Of a DNA stretch of 64,000 nt, positions 1 to 9,047 are shown piece after piece; the first letter of the stretch is position 1; every line of letters begins with the position of its first letter. Position numbers and translations under genes: made by a program. The stretch is from Sneathiella glossodoripedis JCM 23214 (GTDB lineage: Bacteria > Pseudomonadota > Alphaproteobacteria > Sneathiellales > Sneathiellaceae). Under the pieces are notes generated by a model. It was not told the origin of the DNA. It made no database searches and saw only the letters and a list, made by a program, of their open reading frames with translations. The stretch covers positions 1-64,000 of the forward strand of contig NZ_BAMS01000006.1 in NCBI RefSeq assembly GCF_000616095.1. Direction: 5' to 3'.

Positions 1-671
1 AGGCGACAACTACCACTCCACCAACCGAGGAAGAATTACTTGTTCAGAATGCCGAAGCATTGGGTGCAGATGTCGTTGACCTTGGACGGAGTGCCGACTT
101 GTTTGGAATGGACAATTTCACACTCAGTGCAACCTTTTCATTAAATTCCCTAAATGGAGGAAATCAAACGCTTTTGTGGAACCATATGCAGTATGGCATC
201 ACAGTAAAGGACAATGACCTCCAAGTAGCGCTAAGAGGGTCTGATGGAAACCTGGACTATATAAATATTAAGGACGTGTTTTCGGATACCGGTTGGCACG
301 ATGTTCAGGTTGTTCGGAATGCAGCGGGAAACACGCTTGAAATATTTGTAGATGGATCAAATGTTCACAGTCAAGACGCAACAAATTTTGAACTGACAGA
401 GCCATTGTATTGGAATGTCACAGCGGGGGGGACGCCGTGGGGTGACTCCTTTGATGGAATGCTGGCTGATGTTTCTGTGGTGAGAAGTGCAGTGGAGGTT
501 GATGAAAGTGCGTCTATCTACCAACGAATGTATGACATGGATGCAAATGATGTCGCAAAACCACTAGACGTTGAAATGCAAGAGACTACTGGTGGATCTG
601 ATGCGAATGATGTAGCGCTTCTGTGCCGCCTGCCGAGGAAGAAGATCCGGTTACTGAAGCTGAATATGTGA
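1..671 (+). CDS. N-terminal visible part of secreted RTX/beta-helix protein (jellyroll module 1), cut by window edge and frameshifted
   Basis: The frame is open from the left edge, so the true start lies outside the window. After a Thr/Pro/Glu linker (TTTTPPTEEE) comes a LamG/concanavalin-like jellyroll of about 140 residues (nt ~72-483), marked by ATFSLNSLNGG, GWHDVQVV, LEIFVDG and TAGGTPWG. A second copy lies near the end of the downstream frame. The frame is lost at ~611-622. One added base would join VA directly to SVPPAEEEDP, a linker resembling the first one, so this piece and the next are almost surely one protein. LamG-like modules often bind carbohydrate; the ligand here is unknown. 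The residues after ~615 in this frame are a frameshift artefact. Confidence 0.75.
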   Translation, partial: ATTTTPPTEEELLVQNAEALGADVVDLGRSADLFGMDNFTLSATFSLNSLNGGNQTLLWNHMQYGITVKDNDLQVALRGSDGNLDYINIKDVFSDTGWHDVQVVRNAAGNTLEIFVDGSNVHSQDATNFELTEPLYWNVTAGGTPWGDSFDGMLADVSVVRSAVEVDESASIYQRMYDMDANDVAKPLDVEMQETTGGSDANDVALLCRLPRKKIRLLKLNM

Positions 672-2779
672 CCGTCTCCAGCAAAGAGCAACTGATGTCG
701 GTCATACAGTCTAATCCGGATGGTGTGTCTATCAAGGTGGCACCCGGCGATTACATTGGAATTGACCTTGTAGGCTTAGACGCAGCTAGCGGTATTTCAA
801 TTTCTTCGCTGGATCCAGCTGATCCTGCGCGATTTGCTGATGTAAATATTTCTGGTTCCTCAAATATCAGTTTTGCAGATATTGAGTTTAGAGCAGACAA
901 TAGCTCTGAGGCTTTCTGGGGAACGCATGTCGTTCGAGTGGATGGTAGCTCCGCAATTTCTTTTGAAGGGAGCACTTTTGCAGGTGGGCCCGGTATGATG
1001 AATGAAGGCCTTTTCGGCTTATATGTGAACCACAGCTCAGGAGTAACTGTTCATTCAAGTGAATTTACAAATACCGAGCGCGGTGCAATGTTTTCGGAAT
1101 CTGATAATCTGGATATCAGGGGGAACTATGTTCATGATCTGCAATCGGATGGGTTCGATTTCTCTGGCGTTCAAAATGTCGTAATTGACGGTAATAACTT
1201 TGAAAGTTTTTATCCCGTGGAAGGAGATCACGCTGACTTTATTCAATTTTGGTTGGTGGGTTCTGATGAGGGAACTGAAAATATTCAGATCTCAAATAAT
1301 TTTATGGCACAAGGTGCTGGATTGCCAGTACAGGGGATTTTCATTACAGGTTCCGATACACTTGCAAATACGAATTTTAGTATCGAAAACAATGTCATAA
1401 ATCAATCTGCTTATCACGGAATCACTGTGATGGGGGTAGATGGACTTGAGTTAAATAATAATACGGTTTTGTCCTCTGTTGGTGAACAGAGAGATACCTG
1501 GATCATGCTGGAAAGTGTGACGAACGGAACCGTTGCAAATAATATATCGACCGCATTTGTTGAACAGAATTCTTCTGGAATTAGTTATGAAAATAACCTC
1601 ATTGCAGACGAAGCGGGTTTCAATGGAGCGACATATTCAGAATTATTTCAAGGGCATATTACGCAAAACTCAAATAATGTTGAGCTGTTTGAACTGCAGG
1701 GAGATGTTGGGGCTGGTGCGGATGTTTATTCAATATTAGCTTCAAATTTGGGTAATTCATCAGGTACAAACTCAGATGATTTGATTGAATATACAGAAGG
1801 TGATCAATCAATCTCAGGCTTTCTTGGCGATGATACATTAATTGGTGGATCTGGTGACGATGTCCTTTTTGGTGGTTGGGGAGCGGATCATCTAACCGGT
1901 GGATCTGGATCTGACACATTTGTGTTTAAAAATTATTTTGATTCAGGTCTTGGCACGGATAGAGATGTCATTACTGATTTTGACGCTGTAGGAAATACAG
2001 ATAAAATTGATATCAGCGCCATCGCGTTTGGTGACTTCAAATTTTCTACTGGATCTGAGTTCACCGCTCAGTCATTCAATGAAAATGAGAAAAATGTGGT
2101 GTTGGCAGAAAAGGCTGATGAGTTTGGTGCGGGTGTTGTCAATCTCGGACGAGACAGTTCTTTGTTTGGTTCTGAGTCTATGACAATTAGCGCAACATTC
2201 GAGATGAATAGTCTGGCAGGTGGCTCTCAAACAGTTTTATATAATCACACGCAGTACTCTATTTCTGTTGTAGACAACAGTTTGCAGGTAGGTTTAAGGC
2301 AATCTTCCGGCTCGATCCTTCCCCTGTCCTTTGATAACGTAATCACGAGCCCTGGCTGGCAAGACGTTCAAGTGGTGTTGGATGGGACAAGTAATTCTCT
2401 GGAAATTTGGATGAATGGAGAGAATTTATATTCTAGCAATGGTCATGATATTGAAATCGGTGACCCTTTATATTGGGATGTAACTGCAGGCGGAACTCCA
2501 TGGGGAGGTGCCTTGGATGGACGGGTTGCTGATGTGAGTGTTGTGGATCAGGCAATAGATATGTCACAGATAAATGACTTGTTTGACAGAACGCTTCATG
2601 TCGACCAGTTTGATGAGTATCTGGAGCTCGACCTGAGTACTGGTAACACTGAAGTGATCTTCAATGAGCAGGATGATGTTTTGTCAATCGACATTGATGG
2701 GGATCAAAATGCGGATATGGAAATACAGCTGCTGGGTGTGAGCGCGGTTGATCTGGACGCGTCCGATTTCATCACTTGA
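623..2779 (+). CDS. Right-handed parallel beta-helix protein with RTX repeats and C-terminal jellyroll (type I secretion substrate)
   Basis: Continues the preceding frame after a one-base break; the GTG at 623 is unlikely to be a real start. Visible order: acidic linker, a long Asn-rich beta-helix (residues ~15-340, many NN turns, motif GDHADFIQFW near nt 1226-1255), RTX nonapeptides GFLGDD, GGSGDD, GGWGAD and GGSGSD (nt ~1774-1930), a second LamG-like jellyroll (nt ~2133-2547) and an acidic tail ending DASDFIT. Calcium-binding RTX repeats plus such a tail are typical of proteins exported by type I secretion, and a PrtD/HlyD pair lies at 20.2-23.7 kb. Beta-helices of this class are often polysaccharide lyases or epimerases. 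No catalytic residues can be assigned, so an EPS-modifying or EPS-binding role is inference. No N-terminal signal is needed for this route. Confidence 0.8.
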   Translation: MPPAEEEDPVTEAEYVTVSSKEQLMSVIQSNPDGVSIKVAPGDYIGIDLVGLDAASGISISSLDPADPARFADVNISGSSNISFADIEFRADNSSEAFWGTHVVRVDGSSAISFEGSTFAGGPGMMNEGLFGLYVNHSSGVTVHSSEFTNTERGAMFSESDNLDIRGNYVHDLQSDGFDFSGVQNVVIDGNNFESFYPVEGDHADFIQFWLVGSDEGTENIQISNNFMAQGAGLPVQGIFITGSDTLANTNFSIENNVINQSAYHGITVMGVDGLELNNNTVLSSVGEQRDTWIMLESVTNGTVANNISTAFVEQNSSGISYENNLIADEAGFNGATYSELFQGHITQNSNNVELFELQGDVGAGADVYSILASNLGNSSGTNSDDLIEYTEGDQSISGFLGDDTLIGGSGDDVLFGGWGADHLTGGSGSDTFVFKNYFDSGLGTDRDVITDFDAVGNTDKIDISAIAFGDFKFSTGSEFTAQSFNENEKNVVLAEKADEFGAGVVNLGRDSSLFGSESMTISATFEMNSLAGGSQTVLYNHTQYSISVVDNSLQVGLRQSSGSILPLSFDNVITSPGWQDVQVVLDGTSNSLEIWMNGENLYSSNGHDIEIGDPLYWDVTAGGTPWGGALDGRVADVSVVDQAIDMSQINDLFDRTLHVDQFDEYLELDLSTGNTEVIFNEQDDVLSIDIDGDQNADMEIQLLGVSAVDLDASDFIT

Positions 2780-2782
2780 GGG

Positions 2783-3412
2783 CTAGTTTTTCTTCGCACA
2801 TAGCAAGACTTGTGGAGCCAGAAATTCATCCAAAACTCCTAATGTAATTTTCGACAACCATTTTTCTAGGCGACCGCTGAATTTATACTCGGTTTTTTCA
2901 GTGGTTGCTCCGACATTTTTTATCCATGACTTGACCCTCTTCATCGTTGTGATCTGAAGGTGGGTGTTGTCGAAAATACCTGCAGTTCTATTTGGGACGG
3001 TACCCTTTATAAATAGGTGGAAAAATACGCTGTAGTGGCGAAAATTTGGTACACTGATTATGATTTTTGCACCTGATGGCAGGAGCTCGCTGCATTTGAG
3101 CAATATCTGCTGTGGCTCTGTAAGATGTTCCAGGACATCTGACAACATAACGCAATCAAATGTTTCGTTGGCTAGTTCGTCAAGCCCTTCCTGCGCAGTT
3201 TTTCTGATCACTCTTAAGCCATTTGACTCCGCAATCGGAGCGGCTTCTTCTGATGGTTCGATACCGGTAATTTTCTTGCCTTGTTCAATCAAGACCTTTT
3301 CTGTCCTTCCAAACCCGCACCCAATCGACAGAATGCTGTTAGCTGTGTGAGGGACGTAACGCAGCACATCGGAGCGAACATAACCGTAATATATATTATT
3401 TTTTTGATCCAT
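2783..3412 (-). CDS. Class I SAM-dependent methyltransferase
   Basis: A 209-residue protein with a Rossmann-type SAM-binding motif I (SIGCGFGRTE, residues ~29-38), an acidic residue ending strand 2 (ITGIEPSEEA), and the post-motif block CVMLSDVLEHL with the EH pair common in the Methyltransf_11/23 families. The C-terminal half (SVPNFRHYS, FDNTHLQI) resembles methyltransferases found in glycan clusters that act on sugars or lipid-linked intermediates; the substrate is not identifiable. It converges on the RTX/beta-helix gene, three bases apart, and is divergent from the GT4 gene across an A+T-rich 210-base gap that probably holds both promoters. Confidence 0.8.
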   Translation of the reverse strand: MDQKNNIYYGYVRSDVLRYVPHTANSILSIGCGFGRTEKVLIEQGKKITGIEPSEEAAPIAESNGLRVIRKTAQEGLDELANETFDCVMLSDVLEHLTEPQQILLKCSELLPSGAKIIISVPNFRHYSVFFHLFIKGTVPNRTAGIFDNTHLQITTMKRVKSWIKNVGATTEKTEYKFSGRLEKWLSKITLGVLDEFLAPQVLLCAKKN

Positions 3413-3622
3413 AGTCGCCTGACGTTAATAATTACAAATCAGAAAGAGCAGTTCTAATTTTTACTACTAGTTTACATAAAGCAAGTTAGAAAAAATAGCA
3501 TCGTAATATGTATGGTATTATTTTTGCCATTGGACTTTGTTTAAGAATCCTTTTAATGCTTTAATATGTTATTGGCTTGCGTGGCAGTTGGTGAAACTGT
3601 TTATTTATAAATTGGTGTAGTC

Positions 3623-4789
3623 TTGCGAAGAATTGGCTGTAAAAACTTAAATGCCTTATATGTTTCTCGGCATGATCCCAAAAATATAAGCAGTTGGTCG
3701 GGAACCCCGCATTTTATATATGAAGAGCTATGTCGACAATTCGAAGATGTGGATGTCTTAGTCCCTAAATCTTTGCGATGGTTTAGGCTGGTTTCAAAAG
3801 CTTTTAAAAAACTGTTCCAATATTTCGGAAATCATTCGATTGATTTAACACGCACCAGCTTCTACTCAAAAAACATTGGTAAAGAAATTGCTGCTTATGT
3901 GCAGGACACTAAACCGGATGTGATTATCGGGGTTGCCGCTTCAATTGAACTGGCCCATGTTGAGACTGACATTCCGATTGTTCATATTTCAGATGCGACA
4001 TTCGCAGCGATGATCAATTATTATCCTGAATTTTCGAAAGTATGGAAACTGCTCGAATCTGAGGGTAACAAGATCGAAAAACTTACTTTATCGCGAGCAA
4101 GAGCTGTAATTTGTTCTTCAAACTGGGCACGTAAGTCTGCGATTGAGTATTATGGTGTTTCATCAAGTAAAGCTTTTGCGATTCCCTTTGGGGCAAATGT
4201 TCCGAACCTGCCGGATTTATCTGATGCAATGCTTGAACAGAAATTTCATGGTACCTGTAAGTTACTTTTTGTCGGCAAGGACTGGCAGCGCAAAGGCGGT
4301 GAAATTGCTTTGGAGGTATTCAGAAAGCTAAGGCAGTTGCAAGTCGATGCTGAAATTATCATTGTTAATGATCAGGCTAGGGTTGAGCCTGAGGAGGGCG
4401 TGACAGTTCATGGTAGTATCGATAAGAGCACAGTCCAAGGGTTAAGTCTTTTTTGTCAGCTGTTTGAGGAGGCATCTTTTTTCGTCCTGCCGACACAAGC
4501 AGAAGCATTTGGCTTAGTATATGCGGAGGCAGCCGCGTATGGATGCATAGCGGTAGGACCTGAAACAGGTGGTGTACCTGATATTATTGATGACGATGTT
4601 ACGGGTATACTTATGCCAGAAACTGCTACGGTCGATGAATATGCAAACAGAATTGCCGAACTGTGGAAAAACAAGAAGAAGTTAGAGCAAATTTCGAAGG
4701 CCGCACGAAATAAGTTTGATGATCAATTAAGTTGGTCTAATTGGGGAGCGCAAGTTTCTGAAGTCGTCTCAAAAAAATTGCAGAAGTGA
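3623..4789 (+). CDS. GT4-type glycosyltransferase
   Basis: A 388-residue GT-B enzyme. The C-terminal nucleotide-sugar half shows LLFVGKDWQRKGG (residues ~213-225) and the family signature EAFGLVYAE with its two glutamates seven residues apart, followed by GGVPDII. It should transfer a sugar from a nucleotide donor to the lipid-linked EPS repeat unit on the cytoplasmic side of the membrane. The start taken is a TTG at 3623 with a poor ribosome site. No nearer in-frame ATG precedes the conserved LYVSRHDP segment, so TTG is the most reasonable choice but not certain. Donor and acceptor cannot be predicted. Confidence 0.85.
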   Translation: MRRIGCKNLNALYVSRHDPKNISSWSGTPHFIYEELCRQFEDVDVLVPKSLRWFRLVSKAFKKLFQYFGNHSIDLTRTSFYSKNIGKEIAAYVQDTKPDVIIGVAASIELAHVETDIPIVHISDATFAAMINYYPEFSKVWKLLESEGNKIEKLTLSRARAVICSSNWARKSAIEYYGVSSSKAFAIPFGANVPNLPDLSDAMLEQKFHGTCKLLFVGKDWQRKGGEIALEVFRKLRQLQVDAEIIIVNDQARVEPEEGVTVHGSIDKSTVQGLSLFCQLFEEASFFVLPTQAEAFGLVYAEAAAYGCIAVGPETGGVPDIIDDDVTGILMPETATVDEYANRIAELWKNKKKLEQISKAARNKFDDQLSWSNWGAQVSEVVSKKLQK

Positions 4790-4928
4790 TATGTGTTCTG
4801 CCCCTTTTAAACTTTGTTGAACTGTGGATTTTTGAGCTCTTTTCCTTGTGTGCGGCCAAGCGGAATGCGCGACTTAGGAGCAATTTGATTTATTGAGACA
4901 AGGCCCCCTAACATAATATTACTGATGA

Positions 4929-5266
4929 TCAAGCTGGGCCATAAATACCAACAGACATGCTCGTAATATTAAGGGCAACTATTGCTGACGCCATGCAGAA
5001 TACCAAATGTCGGTATGGGATTTCTGTTGAGCGAGTGTAGGACTTGATCGCTTGTTTAACGGCGTAATAATGCGAGGCAATATAGAGAATAGGGGCCATG
5101 ATACCGCTCAGGTAAGCCAGTAGTAAGAAGTGATTTACAATATCCAGGCTGGCCTGACTTCCGATTTCCTGGATCCAATGGTCGGTGCTTTTGCCATCCA
5201 TTCCAATCAGCCAGTATTCGTTCAGATGGCTTATCATTACTTCAATTAGTCTTGTTCTGTACACGC
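4929..5266 (-). CDS. C-terminal part of O-antigen polymerase/ligase-like protein, separated by a frameshift
   Basis: This reading frame continues the protein encoded at 5246-6133. In it VYRTRLIEV (from ~5264) follows on from LSGGTA in the other frame if one base is added at ~5264-5266. It supplies the end of a cytoplasmic or periplasmic loop (YWLIGMDGKS), and then two hydrophobic helices (FLLLAYLSGIMAPILYI and LVFCMASAIVALNI) near the C terminus, as Wzy/WaaL-type proteins have. The upstream continuation of this frame (to 5489) is antisense noise and is excluded. It converges with the GT4 gene across 139 bases. Confidence 0.6.
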
Positions 5267-6133
5267 TGTGCCTCCACTTAGCCCCAGATAACTGATGAGG
5301 TGATAAAAGTGCCTGTTTGAAACAACTTCGACAAATAGAATGCCAAGTAAACTGATGCCAATCATTGGCTTTATGTATTTTGTTTTTTTCTCGAAAAAAT
5401 TGCAGAAAAATAAAATGGCGCAACCAATCCAAGGCCCGCTTGATAAAGAGGTTAAAGCACCTAATACAGCAGCGGCTATTGCAACCCAATGCAAGGCGAT
5501 ATGTCTTGCATGCGATTTTGTCGCCCAGAGAATAGCTGCTAGTAGAACCATCGCGAGACCAAAAAAGATTGGTGTTGATGTACTCGTCCTCGCGCGTAGA
5601 AAACCAAGTCTTTGGCCTGCTTCATCGCCAAGGTTTACCCAGTTACGATATTGTTCCAACTGATGATAGGGAGAGTAATGAGTTGCTGCTTCGAAGACGC
5701 CAAACAAACACATAGTAATAGAAATCAAAGCTACTGGAGTGATCAAATCCCTTACGCTTTTCTCTGTTGTAAGCGCGATCCTCGCCAGTACGTAAATCAG
5801 TACAGTGTCCAATCCAGCACCAACCATTCTTGATGGTTTCGGGCCGTTTTCGCTCAAGAGTGCAGCAAAAATTGTCCATAACCACAAGGCCAGAACGAGT
5901 AGATCGACAGCGCTGATTTTTGGTAACTTTACGCGTGGCGCTAAAACAAATTTGCAAACGAGTAAGAGCGCTATTATGCGGGGCGCCGACATTTCAGCCG
6001 GTCCTATTCCCACTCTCAAATACTCCGGCCAAATGAGAGTAGAAAATATGACTATTCCAACGGCAGTTCCAGGACGTGACATTAAAGCTAACACACTTAG
6101 CCCAATAGCAATCAATCCTGTATACAATTCCAT
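5246..6133 (-). CDS. O-antigen polymerase/ligase-like membrane protein (Wzy/WaaL type), frameshifted
   Basis: Encodes the N-terminal ~290 residues of a polytopic membrane protein: many hydrophobic helices from residue 1, a loop around YSPYHQLEQYRNW, then the block GALTSLSSGPWIG. Ser/Gly/Pro residues at that position are common in the O-antigen ligase/polymerase superfamily. In this locus the expected job is Wzy-type polymerisation of flipped repeat units at the periplasmic face. The frame runs out into SGGTACTEQD and a stop, while the homologous continuation is in another frame (4929-5266), giving about 400 residues once joined. Divergent from the flippase at 6332 across a ~200-base promoter region. 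Confidence 0.7.
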   Translation of the reverse strand: MELYTGLIAIGLSVLALMSRPGTAVGIVIFSTLIWPEYLRVGIGPAEMSAPRIIALLLVCKFVLAPRVKLPKISAVDLLVLALWLWTIFAALLSENGPKPSRMVGAGLDTVLIYVLARIALTTEKSVRDLITPVALISITMCLFGVFEAATHYSPYHQLEQYRNWVNLGDEAGQRLGFLRARTSTSTPIFFGLAMVLLAAILWATKSHARHIALHWVAIAAAVLGALTSLSSGPWIGCAILFFCNFFEKKTKYIKPMIGISLLGILFVEVVSNRHFYHLISYLGLSGGTACTEQD

Positions 6134-6251
6134 TTTTGGGGCCTTTGTTATTCGAATTACTGTAAGGTTGGCGAAATGCTTATCATATAAAATCTTAATC
6201 CTAAACTAAGTGGCGAGGAAAAAGCTTGGAAACAATAATTAAAAAAATACT

Positions 6252-6263
6252 ATTGTGCACAAT
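6252..6263. promoter_or_regulatory. 12-base perfect palindrome in the polymerase/flippase divergent promoter region
   Basis: The sequence ATTGTGCACAAT reads the same on both strands. It lies 69 bases before the flippase start and 119 before the polymerase start. A position between divergent genes fits an operator for a dimeric regulator, but a single 12-base palindrome in A+T-rich DNA can arise by chance. Confidence 0.25.
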
Positions 6264-6331
6264 CATGGCTATCAAATTTATTATTTGAGGTATTCTTTGA
6301 AAATTGTGACGAATGAAAATAGAAGCAATTT

Positions 6332-7777
6332 ATGACCAATAACAATCGTGTTCGCAGCGGAGCCGTTTACCTTGTAACAGGTGAACTGGCATTTCAGTTT
6401 TTTGGATTTTTGCGTAACATCATTGTTGCTCGCGCGATTGAGCCAGAAGATTTTGGTATTGCTTCTGCAATAGCTGTTTCAGTCACTTTTATAGAGGTCC
6501 TTGGTGGTCTGGAGGTCGGCAGGTTTCTCTCTCGTAAGCATGAGGATGCGTCCTCAAATTGGCTCAGTATTACGCACACCATTACTCTGTTTCGCGGGTT
6601 GATGACCGCAGCTATGTTACTTTTGTTCAGTGGATTGATCTCTGAATTTATGGCTCTGCCTGAATATAGTTGGGCATTTGCAATGATGGCAATAGTTCCC
6701 GCCCTCAGAGCGTTTATTAATAATTCTCATTGGGTGGAACAAAGAAATCTGAATTTTAGGCCATTTGTAATATGTCAGGCTGTACCGCAAGTCGTCAGTT
6801 TGCTCTTAACATTTCCAGTTCTTTATTTATTCCCGGACTTTAGAGCATTGCTTGTCTTGTCGATAGTAACCGCCGCCACCCATACCTTGTTATCTCACTG
6901 TGTCACTCGAACCGTTTATTCGCTGAAAATCAATAAAGAACAGTTTATTGAGCTGTGGAGATATAGTTTCCCTTTGTGGTTCGACGGACTGTTAATGTTT
7001 TGGGTTCTCCAGGGAGAACGCGTAATCGTGAGCCGTGAGTTTGGCCCTCAATGGCTCGGTATATACTCAGCAGCATTCATGCTGACATGGACACCAGCTG
7101 CAATTGCTAGTAGATTTTGCCAGTCTATAGGGGTGCCGTTTTTTTCCAAGAGCCTGCACTCAGGCACTGATTATCAAGATCCAGAGCGAGTAATGGCCAC
7201 AATTATTGGTACGCTCGCGGTTGGGTTCTCGGGAATTATGACGCTTGGTGGTGCCATTTTGCTAAGTTGGTTGTTTGGTAACGCATATGCGGTCCCTTTT
7301 TTGCTGATGGGCTTGCTTGGAGCGCATTACGCTTTCAGGATAATTAGAGTTACCCCTACAGTTCTTTTCCTCGCGTTTGGCAATACTAAATATATTGCAC
7401 AAGCTAATTTAATACGAGGTGGCGGTGTTATTCTTGCTTGGTGGGCTGCCGTATTTACCCAATCAATTTATGCGATTTTTGTTGTTTCGCTGCTGATGGA
7501 ATTTTTGGCGAGTGAATGGCTGTTTCTTAAATGTGCGAAAATATCGAAAATTTCGGTGGGCTATAGATACGGTATTTATTTTTTATGTATCCTTCCCTTT
7601 CTAGCCCTGTTGAGATGGAACGCAGATATTGAAGCATTGTCATCAAGCCAATATTCCTACTTCTTCATCGTATCTCTGGCCTCAGCCTGCCTTGCAGCGG
7701 TGGTATTTCTGTATTCACTTTTTCGATACAAGGGGCTTGGAAAGTTATTTCTGGATGTAATCGGGGGCAAAAATTAG
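6332..7777 (+). CDS. Oligosaccharide flippase (Wzx/MATE-like polysaccharide transporter)
   Basis: A 481-residue protein with about 12-14 predicted transmembrane helices and the N-terminal pattern of the polysaccharide-synthesis/MurJ-Wzx superfamily: GAVYLVTGELAFQFFGFL, then ARAIEPEDFGIASA. These proteins flip undecaprenyl-linked repeat units across the inner membrane before polymerisation. It sits among transferase genes and divergent from the polymerase-like gene, completing a Wzx/Wzy pair. It ends 26 bases before the convergent GNAT gene. The repeat unit it carries is unknown. Confidence 0.85.
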   Translation: MTNNNRVRSGAVYLVTGELAFQFFGFLRNIIVARAIEPEDFGIASAIAVSVTFIEVLGGLEVGRFLSRKHEDASSNWLSITHTITLFRGLMTAAMLLLFSGLISEFMALPEYSWAFAMMAIVPALRAFINNSHWVEQRNLNFRPFVICQAVPQVVSLLLTFPVLYLFPDFRALLVLSIVTAATHTLLSHCVTRTVYSLKINKEQFIELWRYSFPLWFDGLLMFWVLQGERVIVSREFGPQWLGIYSAAFMLTWTPAAIASRFCQSIGVPFFSKSLHSGTDYQDPERVMATIIGTLAVGFSGIMTLGGAILLSWLFGNAYAVPFLLMGLLGAHYAFRIIRVTPTVLFLAFGNTKYIAQANLIRGGGVILAWWAAVFTQSIYAIFVVSLLMEFLASEWLFLKCAKISKISVGYRYGIYFLCILPFLALLRWNADIEALSSSQYSYFFIVSLASACLAAVVFLYSLFRYKGLGKLFLDVIGGKN

Positions 7778-7802
7778 TCCAGAGGTACTGAAAACCTTTA
7801 TG

Positions 7803-8846
7803 CTATCCGATGTCACAATCAGTCATTTGGAATGAGCTGGTAATCTCTCTCGAGCTTTCTTCTGTGATGATACTTGGTCGTGACGGGCTTTCCAGGAAAC
7901 AAATAGGAAGCGTTCTGTGTTTAACATATCCACTAAAAAGATAACTTAAGAGGTTAGACTGTTGAACGTTTACCTGGTCTTTCAGATAAACGCCATCATA
8001 GTCTGAATAGGTTAGCTTGCTGGCCAGTTTGATTAACTTCAATTTGGTGGAAAAGGAAATTGAATCCTTGTCGTGAAAACATTCTGAAACCAAAATTAGG
8101 TTTAAAAAGTCAAGCTTATGCTTCTTTAAAGCAAGAAAGAAGGACCATTCTTTATTGTATACACGAAAATATGCGCGCTCCAGATTTTCGCCCGGAAAAT
8201 TCACTCTATTTAACCTGGATTTCAAATAATCTTCGCTAGCACAATTGAGACGACGAAAATTTCTGGTGGCGGCAATGTATTCATCAATGGACAGTTTTTC
8301 TATTTTGCCGTTTATACTTTTTACTTCGCGTCTTATAGGCAAATCAGAAGATTTAACGTCTGGTGCCTTTTTGAGTATTTTTTTTCTGAATATTGATGTT
8401 AGCCGTGGAAGAATAATGAGTTGGCTGTTGGTCTGGTCTATAAAACTGTAGCCTAGCTTTTTGTACCCTGGACCTGATCTGTCATTTGGAGTGCCATAAA
8501 TGAGTTGGATTTCAGGATCATCAAATGCAATGGCTTTTGCAGTGTTCACCAATTTGGAGAACAAGCCTTGTCGTTGGTGTTGGGGATAAGTGTTAGTTCC
8601 GCCAATTTCATAGCATTTATATGTTGTGCCAGAAACCTGGATGTCTCTTCTCGTTAAAAAACAAGTGGCAGCTATCTCTTCATCTGTATGCGCAAATATT
8701 GCGTATCCGCCAAGTAAATTTTGTGGGGCCCAAAAGCATAAGCTGTCATGCGTGTATTTTTCTTGGGTTTCGTTTTTTAATTTACCAATGAGGTTGTAGA
8801 ATTTATCCTCTTCAGTGCTCTTGAAATAACTAACCTCATAAGTCAC
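7803..8846 (-). CDS. GNAT family N-acetyltransferase
   Basis: About 347 residues. The N-terminal third carries the GNAT acetyl-CoA motif A (QRQGLFSKLVNTA, following GGTNTYP) and a C-terminal strand with LIYGTPNDRSGPGYKKLG. The remaining ~200 residues have no family I recognise. The GTG at 8846 was chosen because a GGGAG ribosome site lies nine bases upstream; a longer TTG-started frame to 8879 would cover that site. In this cluster it may acetylate an amino sugar or a lipid-linked intermediate, which is inference. The gene is strongly A+T-rich, like much of the first 12 kb. Confidence 0.7.
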   Translation of the reverse strand: MTYEVSYFKSTEEDKFYNLIGKLKNETQEKYTHDSLCFWAPQNLLGGYAIFAHTDEEIAATCFLTRRDIQVSGTTYKCYEIGGTNTYPQHQRQGLFSKLVNTAKAIAFDDPEIQLIYGTPNDRSGPGYKKLGYSFIDQTNSQLIILPRLTSIFRKKILKKAPDVKSSDLPIRREVKSINGKIEKLSIDEYIAATRNFRRLNCASEDYLKSRLNRVNFPGENLERAYFRVYNKEWSFFLALKKHKLDFLNLILVSECFHDKDSISFSTKLKLIKLASKLTYSDYDGVYLKDQVNVQQSNLLSYLFSGYVKHRTLPICFLESPSRPSIITEESSREITSSFQMTDCDIG

Positions 8847-9047
8847 TGTTTTATTCTCCCACAAATCGAAAATTAGCAAACGGGAAATTCAGAATTTAAT
8901 TATATCAAAAATAGTAAAAATTAGGTAGCAAGCTTTTATAGATGGCGCTTATTTAATAGTTAATCATTTTCTCAGTAAATATAAGTATTAATTAACAACC
9001 TGATTTATTGAAAATACATTGCTTACCAAAACTTATAAGGAATTATG

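Noticed and set aside
1774-1930. Glycine-rich repeats as a possible nucleotide tandem repeat or CRISPR-like array
   Set aside because: The repetition is at the protein level (RTX nonapeptides); the DNA repeats are short and degenerate, with no regular spacers.
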